64,000 nucleotides of DNA, taken from the NCBI GenBank assembly GCA_027625915.1, contig JANTQA010000023.1, positions 18,724,001 to 18,788,000 of the forward strand, written 5' to 3'. The translations under genes and the position numbers were made by a program. The first letter of the stretch is position 1, and every line of letters begins with the position of its first letter. Under the pieces are notes generated by a model that was given only the letters and a program-made list of their open reading frames with translations, did no database searches and was not told the origin of the DNA. Shown in pieces: positions 34,616-45,000 of this stretch. Source of the DNA: Anaeramoeba flamelloides (lineage: Eukaryota > Metamonada > Anaeramoebidae).

Positions 34616-36933
34616 ACCAACCTTTAAATATATTTCACAATTAATCCATATTATTGTAGAAATTAAGAAAACATGGAACTTTTAAAACAAAAACCCCGTA
34701 CTTTTTAAAACAATTAATATTTCATTTTTTTTTCAAATTGTTAAAATTCGTAAAAAATTGATAATATCTTCCACCTTTTCATATAACTCTATTAATTATC
34801 GAGAAACCCTTCGCATTATGATATTGCTGAAATATTCCAAAAAAATCAATTATAACACTTTAGTACACACCAAAATGAAAAAAAAAAAAATACTAAAAAT
34901 TCATAACCAACAGAGGTACAGAGTGAAAATATTAAACCAATTTTTTTGTTGGACAAAAATGAGATTTCAAAAAAAAAAAAAGAGTTTTATTTATTGTGGA
35001 ATCAAAAATATACCATTAATAAGTATTGTAACAGTTCCAAAAATACTCTGGAAATTAATAAGACATATAGATTGATTTTCTATGATAAAGTTTTCTATTT
35101 TATAACAAACCTTAAAAAGGTTACCTAAATTTATCTTAAAGAGAAAAATTGAGAATAGATAGAATACAAAAATTATATATTCTTTTTTTTGTTTTTTTTT
35201 AAAGGTTTTAACCATAAAAAACGAATTGTTAGAAAAATTTCATTAACGTGTATCCTCAATCCTCAATCCCCAATATAGGAAAAATCACTGGTTTAAACAA
35301 TTTAAAAACTATGATCCAAAATATAATTTATAATTTTGTGATTTCATTTCTTTTAAAATTGAATATTTGTCTTGGTTTTGGCAAAAACACATTTATCTTG
35401 TAGAAATAAGAGAAATTGAAATTTTTTTATTGCTGATATTTGAATTTTAAATAGGTTAAAATTTTCACCACATTTTACATATTTTTTTTCTACTTAATTA
35501 AGTATACATAAAAGCAATTTGTGACTTGTGCACTTCACATAAAAAAGGAAATTTAAAATGAGTGAAAATTTTTCTCACATATTTGTAAAGAAAAGTATGA
35601 TATGGCATTGTATTGTTTATAACATGAAATACAATTTTCTAATTGAAAATCAATTTCTGTATCCTACCAATATTTTTGGTAGATCTGTTGTGAAAATGAT
35701 CAAAATAACAAGAATTGTTAAAAGTTAATAAGAATTCAAATCAAAACCGAATACTTTGGATATAAAGAAATTAGATGGATTTTTTTAAATTTCAATTTCA
35801 CCAAGGCCATCCAAAGAATTTTTCTTAAGGGACTAGTAACTCTTCTTCATTTTTTTCACAAAGGTAATAGAATAATTATTTACACAAAGATACAATTTTA
35901 ACGGACAAGGAACTTCATTTCCCAGATTCATAGAGATCGTTATAATTTTTAAAAGAGTTCATTTTTTCCAAATTAAATTTTCAGAAAAAAGATCTAGATC
36001 CTTTTATATTTGGATTTCTTCGATCAAAATTAGACAAAGAAAAATTTGATAAAAATTTTTATTTTGAAGAAATCTCACTTTGAGTAATTTTTCTTAGTCT
36101 GAATAAACAAATAACCCTAGAAATTTTAATCTTATTTTAAAAATACATAAAAATAAATCAAATATTGAACCCTTTAAGATCAAAAAAAACCTGATCATCT
36201 ATTTTGTTCACAAATATTTATGAAATTTCTGAAAATTTAAAGAATAGAAAATATCCATTTCCAAAAAATCAAAGTATAAACAAGGAACAATTAATATTAA
36301 AAGCCTGTATTTAGCAATATCTATTAATTTTTTTTTTTTGATAAGAATTATTAATTTGAATTCGTTTTATTATTTGAAAATCTCTAAAAAAGGGGAAATA
36401 ATTGTAAAATATATTTATAAATTTTAGTTTTGTGGTGGTTAATTAACCATTTTTAATCATTATAATTGGGTTATTAAATATAAATTAAAAAAATCAAATT
36501 AAAAAATAATTATTTAGATTATATGTTGAATTTTCCAGATTTTAAAAAAGTATTTTGAGTAGAATTTTTAATTTGATAAGATGATTTTTTTTATTGTATT
36601 TTTTTTTTTATTCAATAAAACGAAAAAAATTGATTTGAACTGTTCTTTGAATCAAAATATTTTATTTTTTTCAAATTTAAAAAAACCTTTTTTTTGTGAT
36701 TTTTTTAAAATTAAGTAGATCTTATATACTGGGTTATTATAAAACTTAGGTGTTTTGTTTTTTATGTGCATTTTTGAACACATTCTTTATATATATATTT
36801 AGATTTGTTTCTTCTATTAAAAGAAAATATTTTTTTTTAAACAATTCAAAAATATGTAAAATGTTGAACTTATTGAAAAATGAGAAAAATGGATCATTCT
36901 TTTAAAAACAATAACCCATTTCTGAAAATAGCT

Positions 36934-37456
36934 TATGGGACTACGTTTTCGGGTAAAAAAAGTCTAATATTTATAGAAATATCCTTGTAAGAGTTTTTTA
37001 ATCTCAGTAATATTTACACATTAGAATTTCTTTGAGAAAAAAATCAAAAATTTCACAATTTTTACCTTTTTCACAATTTTTGCCTTGTAAGATCATGTCA
37101 AAATTTGACTGTAATATTTTAAGATTTCCAATACAACTTACTGAACTTACAATAATTGATCTGTCTGTTCTAGATATTGTTTACCTCTGATTTTTCAATT
37201 TCGAAATGTTCTCAAATTTGAACTTACACTTGAAAAACACCAAACTATTTTTTGGCAATTATTTTATTTTTTATTTTCAATTTCTTTTTCAATGAAAAAG
37301 AAAGAAAAATAGTCTTTTACCTGAAAAGGTTTGTAGGACAAAAAATGTTTTTTTTTTTTTTGTAAAATTTCTTCCGTGTGAAAATTTCTTTAAGAGAAAT
37401 GAAAGTGAAATAACAGAATAACACAACTCTCTCAAGGATGGGAACATAGTCCTTAA
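36934..37456 (-). mobile_element. TTAA MITE copy B, inverted
   Basis: Same family in reverse: GGACTACGTTTTCGGGT at the left, GGGAACATAGTCC then TTAA (37453-37456) at the right. The left TTAA is changed to TTAT. No coding frame. Confidence 0.8.
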
Positions 37457-37630
37457 AAACAAGACTTCATTTCTGTAAATAACTTTGAATATTAGGTTTA
37501 GTTTTGTAGTGAATCAGATTTCCACACCAATTTTTCAATTTCATTATGTGATAAAATTTTTTTCGATTTGCTTATTAAATTTACCTGAAGATTTTTTTTT
37601 GTTTATTAGTCCCTTAAAGTTCAAGTCATT

Positions 37631-37760
37631 ACAGCCGTTTCAACTCATGTCTGAATCGCACTCATTCGTTGAATGGTCGGGAAACATTTTAAATTGACTT
37701 GGAAGGTTTCCCAACCATTCAACAAATGAGCACGATTCATACCTGAGTTGAAACAGCTGT
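37631..37760. mobile_element. Foldback MITE, 130 bp, Tc1-like ends
   Basis: A hairpin with arms of about 55 nt: CAGCCGTTTCAACTCA at the left is matched by TGAGTTGAAACAGCTG at the right, and TTGAATGGTCGGGAAAC by GGTTTCCCAACCATTCAA. TA lies at each outer edge (TA|CAG ... CTG|TA), as in Tc1/mariner elements. It abuts the next element. Confidence 0.8.
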
Positions 37761-37761
37761 A

Positions 37762-38250
37762 TAGTAGGGAAAAAAATACCGGACATGAAAAAAATCCCGG
37801 ACAAGATTTTTAATTGTGGGTATTAGTAAAATTTTTGTCTAATTTAAATGAAATCCTTATTATAAATAACCAATTTTTTTATGAGATTAGTAATAAACCT
37901 ACCTAAAGTCCACCAAAGTAAGGTGTCTCTAGAATACTCGAGTAATTGCTAGATAGCCATATGTTGATCAACTTTTTTTGAAAAATAATCCAGTTTTATT
38001 GAGGTTTACTAGAGTTTGGAAAATGATAATTTTTCTTCTTGTTTTTTGATTGATTGAATGGTGTTTTGAACAAGTGTGATTTCATCAATCATCATTCTAA
38101 TAAGTGGGGGAGTTATAATTGAAAAAGTTCGATTCTTAAAAAAAGGAATTTGATTGTAAATAAATGAAATTACACAATAATTTTACTAATATTCACAATT
38201 AAAAATCTTGTCCGGGATTTTTTTCATGTCCGGTATTTTTTTCACTACTC
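37762..38250. mobile_element. TA-flanked MITE, 489 bp, ~85 bp TIRs
   Basis: The two ends are nearly identical in reverse over about 85 bp: AAAAAAATACCGGACATG, AAAAAAATCCCGGACAAG, ATTTTTAATTGTG. TA sits on both sides. There is no transposase, so it is a non-autonomous Tc1/mariner-type element by inference. A diverged, more palindromic relative is at 56620-57330. Confidence 0.85.
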
Positions 38251-39141
38251 TATATAAAATATTTTTTTTGAATTGAAAAAAAATTTAAGTAATTTTTATA
38301 AGTGCTTAATACCAAAATCAAAAACTATTCCACTAGTGATATTTGAAAGATCTCTAATAATCAAAAATGAAAAACATTGGCTTTATTAGAAAATAACAAG
38401 CAAAGAAAGTTACTCAATTTCCAATTTTAATAGTTCTGAATATAATAATTTTAAAAACAACTGTGATAGTTTTGAAATTTTTCTATTTAACGTTTTTCGA
38501 GATCTTAAAGATTTTTTTTTACTTTTTCTCAATTTTCAGATTAGTTATTTTGATCCCAGAATAAGACAGAATTCCCCACCTGGTCTAAATTTAGAGGGTG
38601 TAAAAAATAACCACAAATTAAATTAAATAGAATTAATTTGATTTTGAACTCAAACAAGATAAATTGTTTCAAATTGAAATAAAATTCGGTTATTTGAATG
38701 ATTTGGATTTTTGATTGTGAGAAAACTAAAAGAAATAATTATTTTCTTAATTTAAAAATATTCGAAAAAAATAAAAAAAAACCTTTCATCATTTTGAGAT
38801 GATATTTTTAGTATTATTTTGATTTTAAAAAACAAACCAATCAGATTTTTTGATCTTCACCTCCACAATCTACTCTGAAAAATATATTTTGAAAAAAAAA
38901 AAAAAAAGGATTTGAGATTAAAAGGAAAAAAATAATTACTTTTTAGCAAGATTATAAATTGAAAAATTTCTTGTATAAAAAATCTCACCAATTGCTGGTT
39001 AAAAGTTTGTCCTAGTAATTCAAGATACTCACTCTCTAAGATTATCAAGTTTTTTAAAAGAAATTTGCTCCATATTTAGATTCATTATTTTTTAATTATT
39101 ATTAAAAACTTTATAATTTTCAAACAAAAAAAACCTAACAA

Positions 39142-40248
39142 ATGAACAAGGAAGAACTTAAGGAATATTTTGAGGAAAATGAGGAATTACAAGAAAAAGT
39201 CTCAAAATTAGCTGACATGATCAGAAATGCAAATCATGTTGTAATTTATACAGGTAAATATTTTTGCAAATACTCTTTAATGGGGGTGTAAAAAAGTGAA
39301 TAAACAATGAATGAAAATCTTATAACAAGAAAATACTTGAAACTACAAACAAACAAAAATTTATTTCGTTAATTCAAAATAGGTGCAGGAATTAGTACTT
39401 CTGCAGGAATCCCTGATTTCCGAGGACCAAATGGAGTTTGGACGTGTCGTGATCAAGGAAGGAAGAAACCACGCTCCAAGAAGCCCTGGAATTTGCTGGT
39501 GCCAACCTACGGCCATATGTCGATTGCAAAACTTATCGGTGTAGGTGTTGCCAAATATTTGGTCTCACAAAACGTTGATGGCCTTCATGTCCATTCAGGT
39601 GTTCCACTTGAAAAGCTCTCTGAGCTACATGGGAACACAAACAAAGAATACTGCATTGACTGCCAAAAGGAATACTTCAGACCATTTAGCTGTCGAAATG
39701 CACGCCGTGTGAACGACCACAGAACGGGAAGAATGTGTGAAGAGTGTGGCGGTGAATTGCACGATTCAATTATCAATTTTAATGAAAACTTGAACAAGGA
39801 TCACTTAAACCGGGCATTTGAACACTCGGTAAAATGTGACTTAGCCATCGTTTTGGGAACCTCCCTGAGAGTCGACCCAGCTGCAAGTTTACCCTTAGTC
39901 CCAGTCAAACTGAGAAGAGGAAAGCTTGTCATTTGCAACTTACAAAAAACACCCAAAGACCATTATGCATCTTTGATATTGCATGGCAAAACAGACCAAA
40001 TCCTTAAAATGTTAATGAAAGAACTTGAAATTGAAGTCAAGTCATTTAAAGAAGTCATTATGGAAAAAGCCCAGCTAATTGAAAATAAAAAAAAGGAAAA
40101 AAAGAAAAACCAAAAAAACAAAGTACAAAAACAAGTCAATGAAAAAGAAAAAAATGAAAAAAAAAGTTCTAATACCAAAAGTAAATCAAAGACAAAAATG
40201 AAACCCAAAAGTTCCAAGACTTTGAAAAAAAAGCCAAAAAAAAAATAA
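39142..40248 (+). CDS. Sirtuin, SIRT7-like NAD-dependent deacylase
   Basis: Exons 39142-39253 and 39383-40248 join to 325 residues over a 129 bp phase-1 intron (ACAG|GTAAAT ... AATAG|GT) that splits the first Gly of GAGIS. Visible: NAD-binding GAGISTSAGIPDFRGPNGVWT (residues 38-58), SQNVDGLH, catalytic His in ELHGN (His120), zinc ligands CIDC (128/131) and CEEC (156/159), GTSLRV, and NLQKTPKD. The N-terminal NKEELKEYF...LADMIRNANHVVIYT, the HRTGRMC segment and the LHGKTDQILKMLMKELEIEV tail match the SIRT7 branch (class IV) better than SIRT1-5. The last ~60 residues are almost all Lys with Glu/Gln/Ser, a likely nuclear or nucleolar localisation tail. Inferred role: removal of acyl groups from histone or nucleolar lysines. 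The start is the first ATG of the exon, preceded by an A-rich leader. Confidence 0.95.
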
Positions 40249-40457
40249 TTTCTCTAACTGAGCTTTCAATCAAGAAGAGACAAATATTAAATTTATTTTT
40301 TACAAACTTGGATATATTGTCTAGATCTTTTTTTTTTGACTTTTGTTTTATTCTTTTAGGGCCTATATTTCTTTTTATTAGTAAAAAAATATCAATAAAT
40401 AATGTTTGATAACTAATTCTGTATTTTTTTCTTTATCTTTTTTCTCTTTTACAAAGT

Positions 40458-40862
40458 TACAGTCAATCCAAAGCTACCGTGAAAATTTATCAATATCAAA
40501 TTTTGATGTTGATATAAATTATTAAAAAGTTCAATCTGAGAATAATAAAGCTCATATTGAAAAAAAAAATTCCTAAATGAGCCAATATTCAAGAATTTTT
40601 TCTGATTTTAAAAAAATAAATCTTCAGAAAACCAAAATGACTTTAAACATCTAAAATTCATTAAGAAACGACATAAAATTTCCTCTATCAAACGAATTTA
40701 TTTTTCGATCACATTAGAAAAATATTTTGCAATAAAAACTCATTTATGAAAGAATATTTTCAATATAAGCTTTCTTATTCACATATTCTTCGATTTAAAA
40801 ATCTAGATCAACACCAAAATTTGATATTGATAAATTTTCACGGTAGCCTTGGAACAGCTGTA
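40458..40862. mobile_element. Foldback MITE, 405 bp, Tc1-like TA|CAG ends
   Basis: Arms of about 130 bp. AAGCTACCGTGAAAATTTAT at 40471-40490 is mirrored by ATAAATTTTCACGGTAGCCT near 40830-40849. Further in, AAGCTCATATTGAAAA and AAATGAG are mirrored with more changes. The ends read TACAG...CTGTA. The frame at 40746-40976 starts inside it and runs into the neighbouring gene remnant. Confidence 0.8.
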
Positions 40863-41335
40863 CATTCAGATAATAAAGTGAAACAGGGAAAAAAAGTTCA
40901 GAGTGATTTTAAATTGGGAATCTTAATAGAACCTAAAAAAAAAAAAGAAAAATCTGTTAATATAAGAAAAAAATAAATAAATAAAGACCAAAAGTGGATT
41001 CAACACAATAAGAGTTTTTTTAAGACTATCTTTTGAAATGGGCTTTTCAATGATAGATCTAATACTTGAAAAATTTGTTCAAAAAATTCCTCTTTTTTGA
41101 GATCTCTAAAACAACTTTTTATTTTTTGATATAAAATGGAGATCTAAATTGGATTTGTTGGTTTGGTTGAAAATAATAAAATGAATTATAATTTGGAGTT
41201 AATTGATTTAAAGATTTTATTGAACTTACTTTTGGTTTTCGGATTCTAGAACTATTGGTTATTAAGATGAAGAAATAAAATAGAAAATTTCTTATAATTT
41301 TTAACAAATAAACCATTTTCAAGTCAAAGTGGGCC
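40863..41335 (+). pseudogene. 5'-truncated relative of the 50.8 kb gene
   Basis: AAAAAAGTTCAGAGTGATTT and onward, coding ...LGILIEPKKKK, aligns with the end of the 51079-51299 exon (...WKTLIEPENEK). The similarity continues through the 3' flank to GAGATCTAAATTGGATTTGTTGG and beyond (compare 51485-51590). The similarity to the paralogue stops where the foldback element's right end lies, so the 5' part is missing. The family is unknown. Confidence 0.5.
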
Positions 41336-42093
41336 AGTTATAATAAGCGGATTACATGGTTATATGAATTTGAATAGATATTTGAACAAAATATTTATTT
41401 ATAATTGCAAGTAAACTATTACACACATGAAAAAAAAAAAAAAAAAAAAATTAAAACAGAAATAAAATCAACAAAAAATTCTAATTATTTTTGTAATTTG
41501 GAAAATTATGCAAATATTATTCTTTTAAAGGTTTTATTCTGGTTAAAAATTTGAGTATTTGAGTTTAGATTGGATCTTTTTGATAATCTGATTTTATAAA
41601 TTTTTTGTTTTTTTTTCTTCAGAATACCATCATGATTTCATCCACAGTTTTAGTTTTGATATACTATTTTTTTTTTTTTTATTTTATTAATTGTGGATTT
41701 TGGAAAATATCCAAGAGAGAAATATTAAAATTATTGTTATACACCATTTTTTGTATTTAAAAAATACAACATACTAATATTTAATATAAATAGTGTATAT
41801 CAATGATGATATAATGAAAACACCTTTTTAAAAAATGACCAGTTGCTTAAAATCGAGAATATAAAAATTTTAACAAAAAAACAAAAATATAAAATTTATC
41901 AAAATCTTAATCTATAGTTTATGAATAATATCATAAAATTTCATTTTCAAAAGTGTTTTATTGAATTTCTAATAGAGTATTTTTATAACCCCAACCGACA
42001 TAAAGAAGAAGAAAAGAATAAGAAAAAATAAAAGTAAATAAATAATAAAAAACAAAATGAAAAGAAATTAACTAATATGGTAATATTCCAAAT

Positions 42094-45000
42094 TTATTTG
42101 ATTATTTTTTCTTTGAGTTTCAAAGCATTTTTTTCCCCAGTTTTTTCGATCAAGTGGGTGAATATACCGTCTTTCTTTTTTAAAAGGTTTCCCGGGGTAT
42201 CAAACTCAGCTAGTTTTCCATTGCTTAAGCACATTATTCTATCCGAATCCATTATTGTATTTAATCTATGAGCTATTGTTATCATTGTGCAATTTTTAAA
42301 TTGCTTTCTAATTGTCTTTTGAATTTTGTTATCAGTTTCTGTATCAACACTGGCTGTTGCCTCATCTAAAATAAAGATTTTGGACTTTCTAACTAATGCT
42401 CTCGCAAGGCAAAACAGCTGCTTTTCGCCAACTGAAAAGTTTTGACCCTCTTGGTTCAATTCCTGATCTAATTTATTTGGTAGCGATTGGATTTTTTCCT
42501 TTAAATAGACTTGTTCTAAGACCTTCCACATTTCTTCATCTCTTTTCGTAAATTCTCCAAAGGGGTCTAGATTATCTCTGACCGTGCCAGAAAATATTAG
42601 GGGGTCCTGTGGGATTATTGATATTTTTTTCCTGACATCATGCAGCCCAATTTTGGAAATATCCACCCCATCTATTTTGATTTTGCCTTGGAACAGCTCC
42701 ACAATTCTAAATAAACACAGAACTAGGCTTGATTTCCCCGAACCGGTTCTGCCAACGATGCCTATTTTTTCATTTGGTTTAATTTTTGCAGTTATCCCCC
42801 TCAGTGCAGGTTCCAAACCTTCTCTGTACCTCATTTTGATATTCTTAAATTCGATACTGCCACTCCCTGGCCAATCGTCTCCGGGTTTATTCTGTGGCAA
42901 CTCTAAGGGCTTTTCATTTTCAATTCTGCTGTATTCTTCTAATCTTTCTATCGAGTTCATTGCCTTTTCCAATTCTGTGAAATTTCGGATAATCCAATTA
43001 AACAAATTGGTCACCATCATGCTATAGCTAACAACCAAGCCAGCATAGGCTGGATCAATGGAGTCGCTACCAACGACCCAAACCAGAAAGGCCGAAGCGA
43101 ATATTAAAAAGGCACCTATTGTTTCAACCCGAACGGCAATCCAACAATTGGAAGCATATTCAGAATATAGAGCTCTTGTGTTCGTATCAATTAAATTCTC
43201 TTGGATCCGCTGAAAGATCTTTTGCTTGCGTAACGATCGGATCACTGCGAGGCCATTTAGGGTTGTTGAGAAATTGTTAATAATGGGAGATCTGGAGACA
43301 TTGTCCAATCGTTTGATTTCCCTTGATGTTGAGCGATAATATTGTAAAAGCTTGTAATACAAAATTGACAAGACGAGGCATGGTAACAAAAACCAAGGAA
43401 TGATTGTGCAAATGGCAATAATTACCAGGACCAATGTGATGACGGTGTTTAATATACCATATAAATGAGGGAAAATCATCACGTCACAGTCAAAGACGTC
43501 CTTATTGAATCTGTTTAAGATCCGGCCTGTTGGCGTGGTATTGAAAAACTTGGTGGGCGCGCGTATGATCCGATTGATCAGCATCGAGTGAAGATTTTTT
43601 GAGGCCTTTAATGCACTGAGTGCCATCAACATACCATTAATGAAACTAAATAGTAGCCTAACAACACCAAGCATCGCAAAAATTAAAATATAAAACCGCG
43701 TTGATTTGTTTGGGAAGATGCCGTCATCGATCCAAATCGCTAACCAATATTGGGTTGCAACCTCCCCAAACGTCGAAATGCATAACGACAAGACAATGAA
43801 AAAAAACATAATATACCCTCCTGCATTCTTAATATAATAATTATAATATTTCCACGAAACGCTCCCCACGTTCCTTTCCTCTTTTTGGACTAATTTTGAT
43901 TGATCTTGCGTTGTGGCTTTGTTATCCTTCATTTCGTTTTTCTCTATTAATTTAATTTCGTTATCAATAAATTCACATTTTGAATTCAAGCTTGCCCATT
44001 CTTCATGCTCCCCTAAATTTTCACTCTTTCCAATTGAACTACGACCCGAATCAGACTCGTCAGGAATTAGAATGGGTCGGGTGTCTTTGGTACTTTTTGT
44101 TTTTCCCTTTGCTTTCTTTCTCCCCCCCTTTCCTTTCCCCTTCCTGCGACTCTTATTAACGTTCTTATCATCAACAACACCCAGCTTTTTATTTTTCTTA
44201 GTAGCCCCACCAACACTCTTATCTTTATTGCCAATTATCGACATATAATCGAAATTACGGAATGTAAAATCTTTTAATGTTCCCCTTTCGATAATTTGCC
44301 CCTTATTCATAACAATAATATCATCAGCAAAAGGCAAATATTGCAATTGGTGGGTGACCAAAATTATTGTTTTATTTTTTAATATATCACCCCTGATACA
44401 TTGCTCAAATAAATGCTTCCCCACATGCGAATCAACAGCACTTAAGGGATCATCTAAGAGGAGGATATCATTATCAGAATACACGGCCCTCGCTAATGAG
44501 ATTCTTGCCTTTTGCCCACCACTGATGTTGACCCCCTTTTCGCCAATCTCGGTTAAATCACGCGCAGGCAAAATGACAAGATCCTCTTCTAAAGCACAGC
44601 TTTTGATCACCTTTTGATACCTGCTTTTATTCATTTCATTGAAAATCAAAATGTTTTCACGGACAGTTGCATTTATAATCCAAGACTCCTGTGGGCAATA
44701 CGCAACCGAACCATTAACTTTAATCTTGCCACCAATTTTCGGCATTTCACCCAAAATGGCAGATAATAAAGAACTTTTTCCAGAACCGACGGGGCCAATG
44801 ATTACTGTTAGGCAGTTTGGCAAAATATTACAATTGATATCGTTTAAAATATAGTTTTGGCTCTGGGTCTCTTCATTAGGGATTGAGTCGCTTGGCTTTT
44901 TTTCCCTCTCTTGGGATTTATTTTGATCTTGCTTTCTCTTTTTTTTATTGTCCTTCGTAAAGCCATTTTCAACATTTTCAACATTTTCATGATCACTATC

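Larger units (their letters stand above)
29971..39141. other. 9.2 kb divergent intergenic region rich in MITEs
   Basis: It lies between the starts of the PEPCK (minus) and sirtuin (plus) genes, so both promoters must be here. Supported contents are the elements at 32309-32724, 33500-34615 (with its nested insert), 36934-37456, 37631-37760 and 37762-38250. The open frames at 30425-30733, 31615-31875 and 34758-35128 have no recognisable motifs, and I do not call them. Confidence 0.6.
40249..42093. other. Convergent region between sirtuin and ABC transporter
   Basis: The 3' flanks of two converging genes. It holds a foldback element (40458-40862) and, directly next to it, a decayed relative of the 50.8-51.6 kb gene (40863-41335). 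The remainder is AT-rich without visible structure, apart from A/T runs near 41431-41450 and 41665-41680. Confidence 0.6.
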
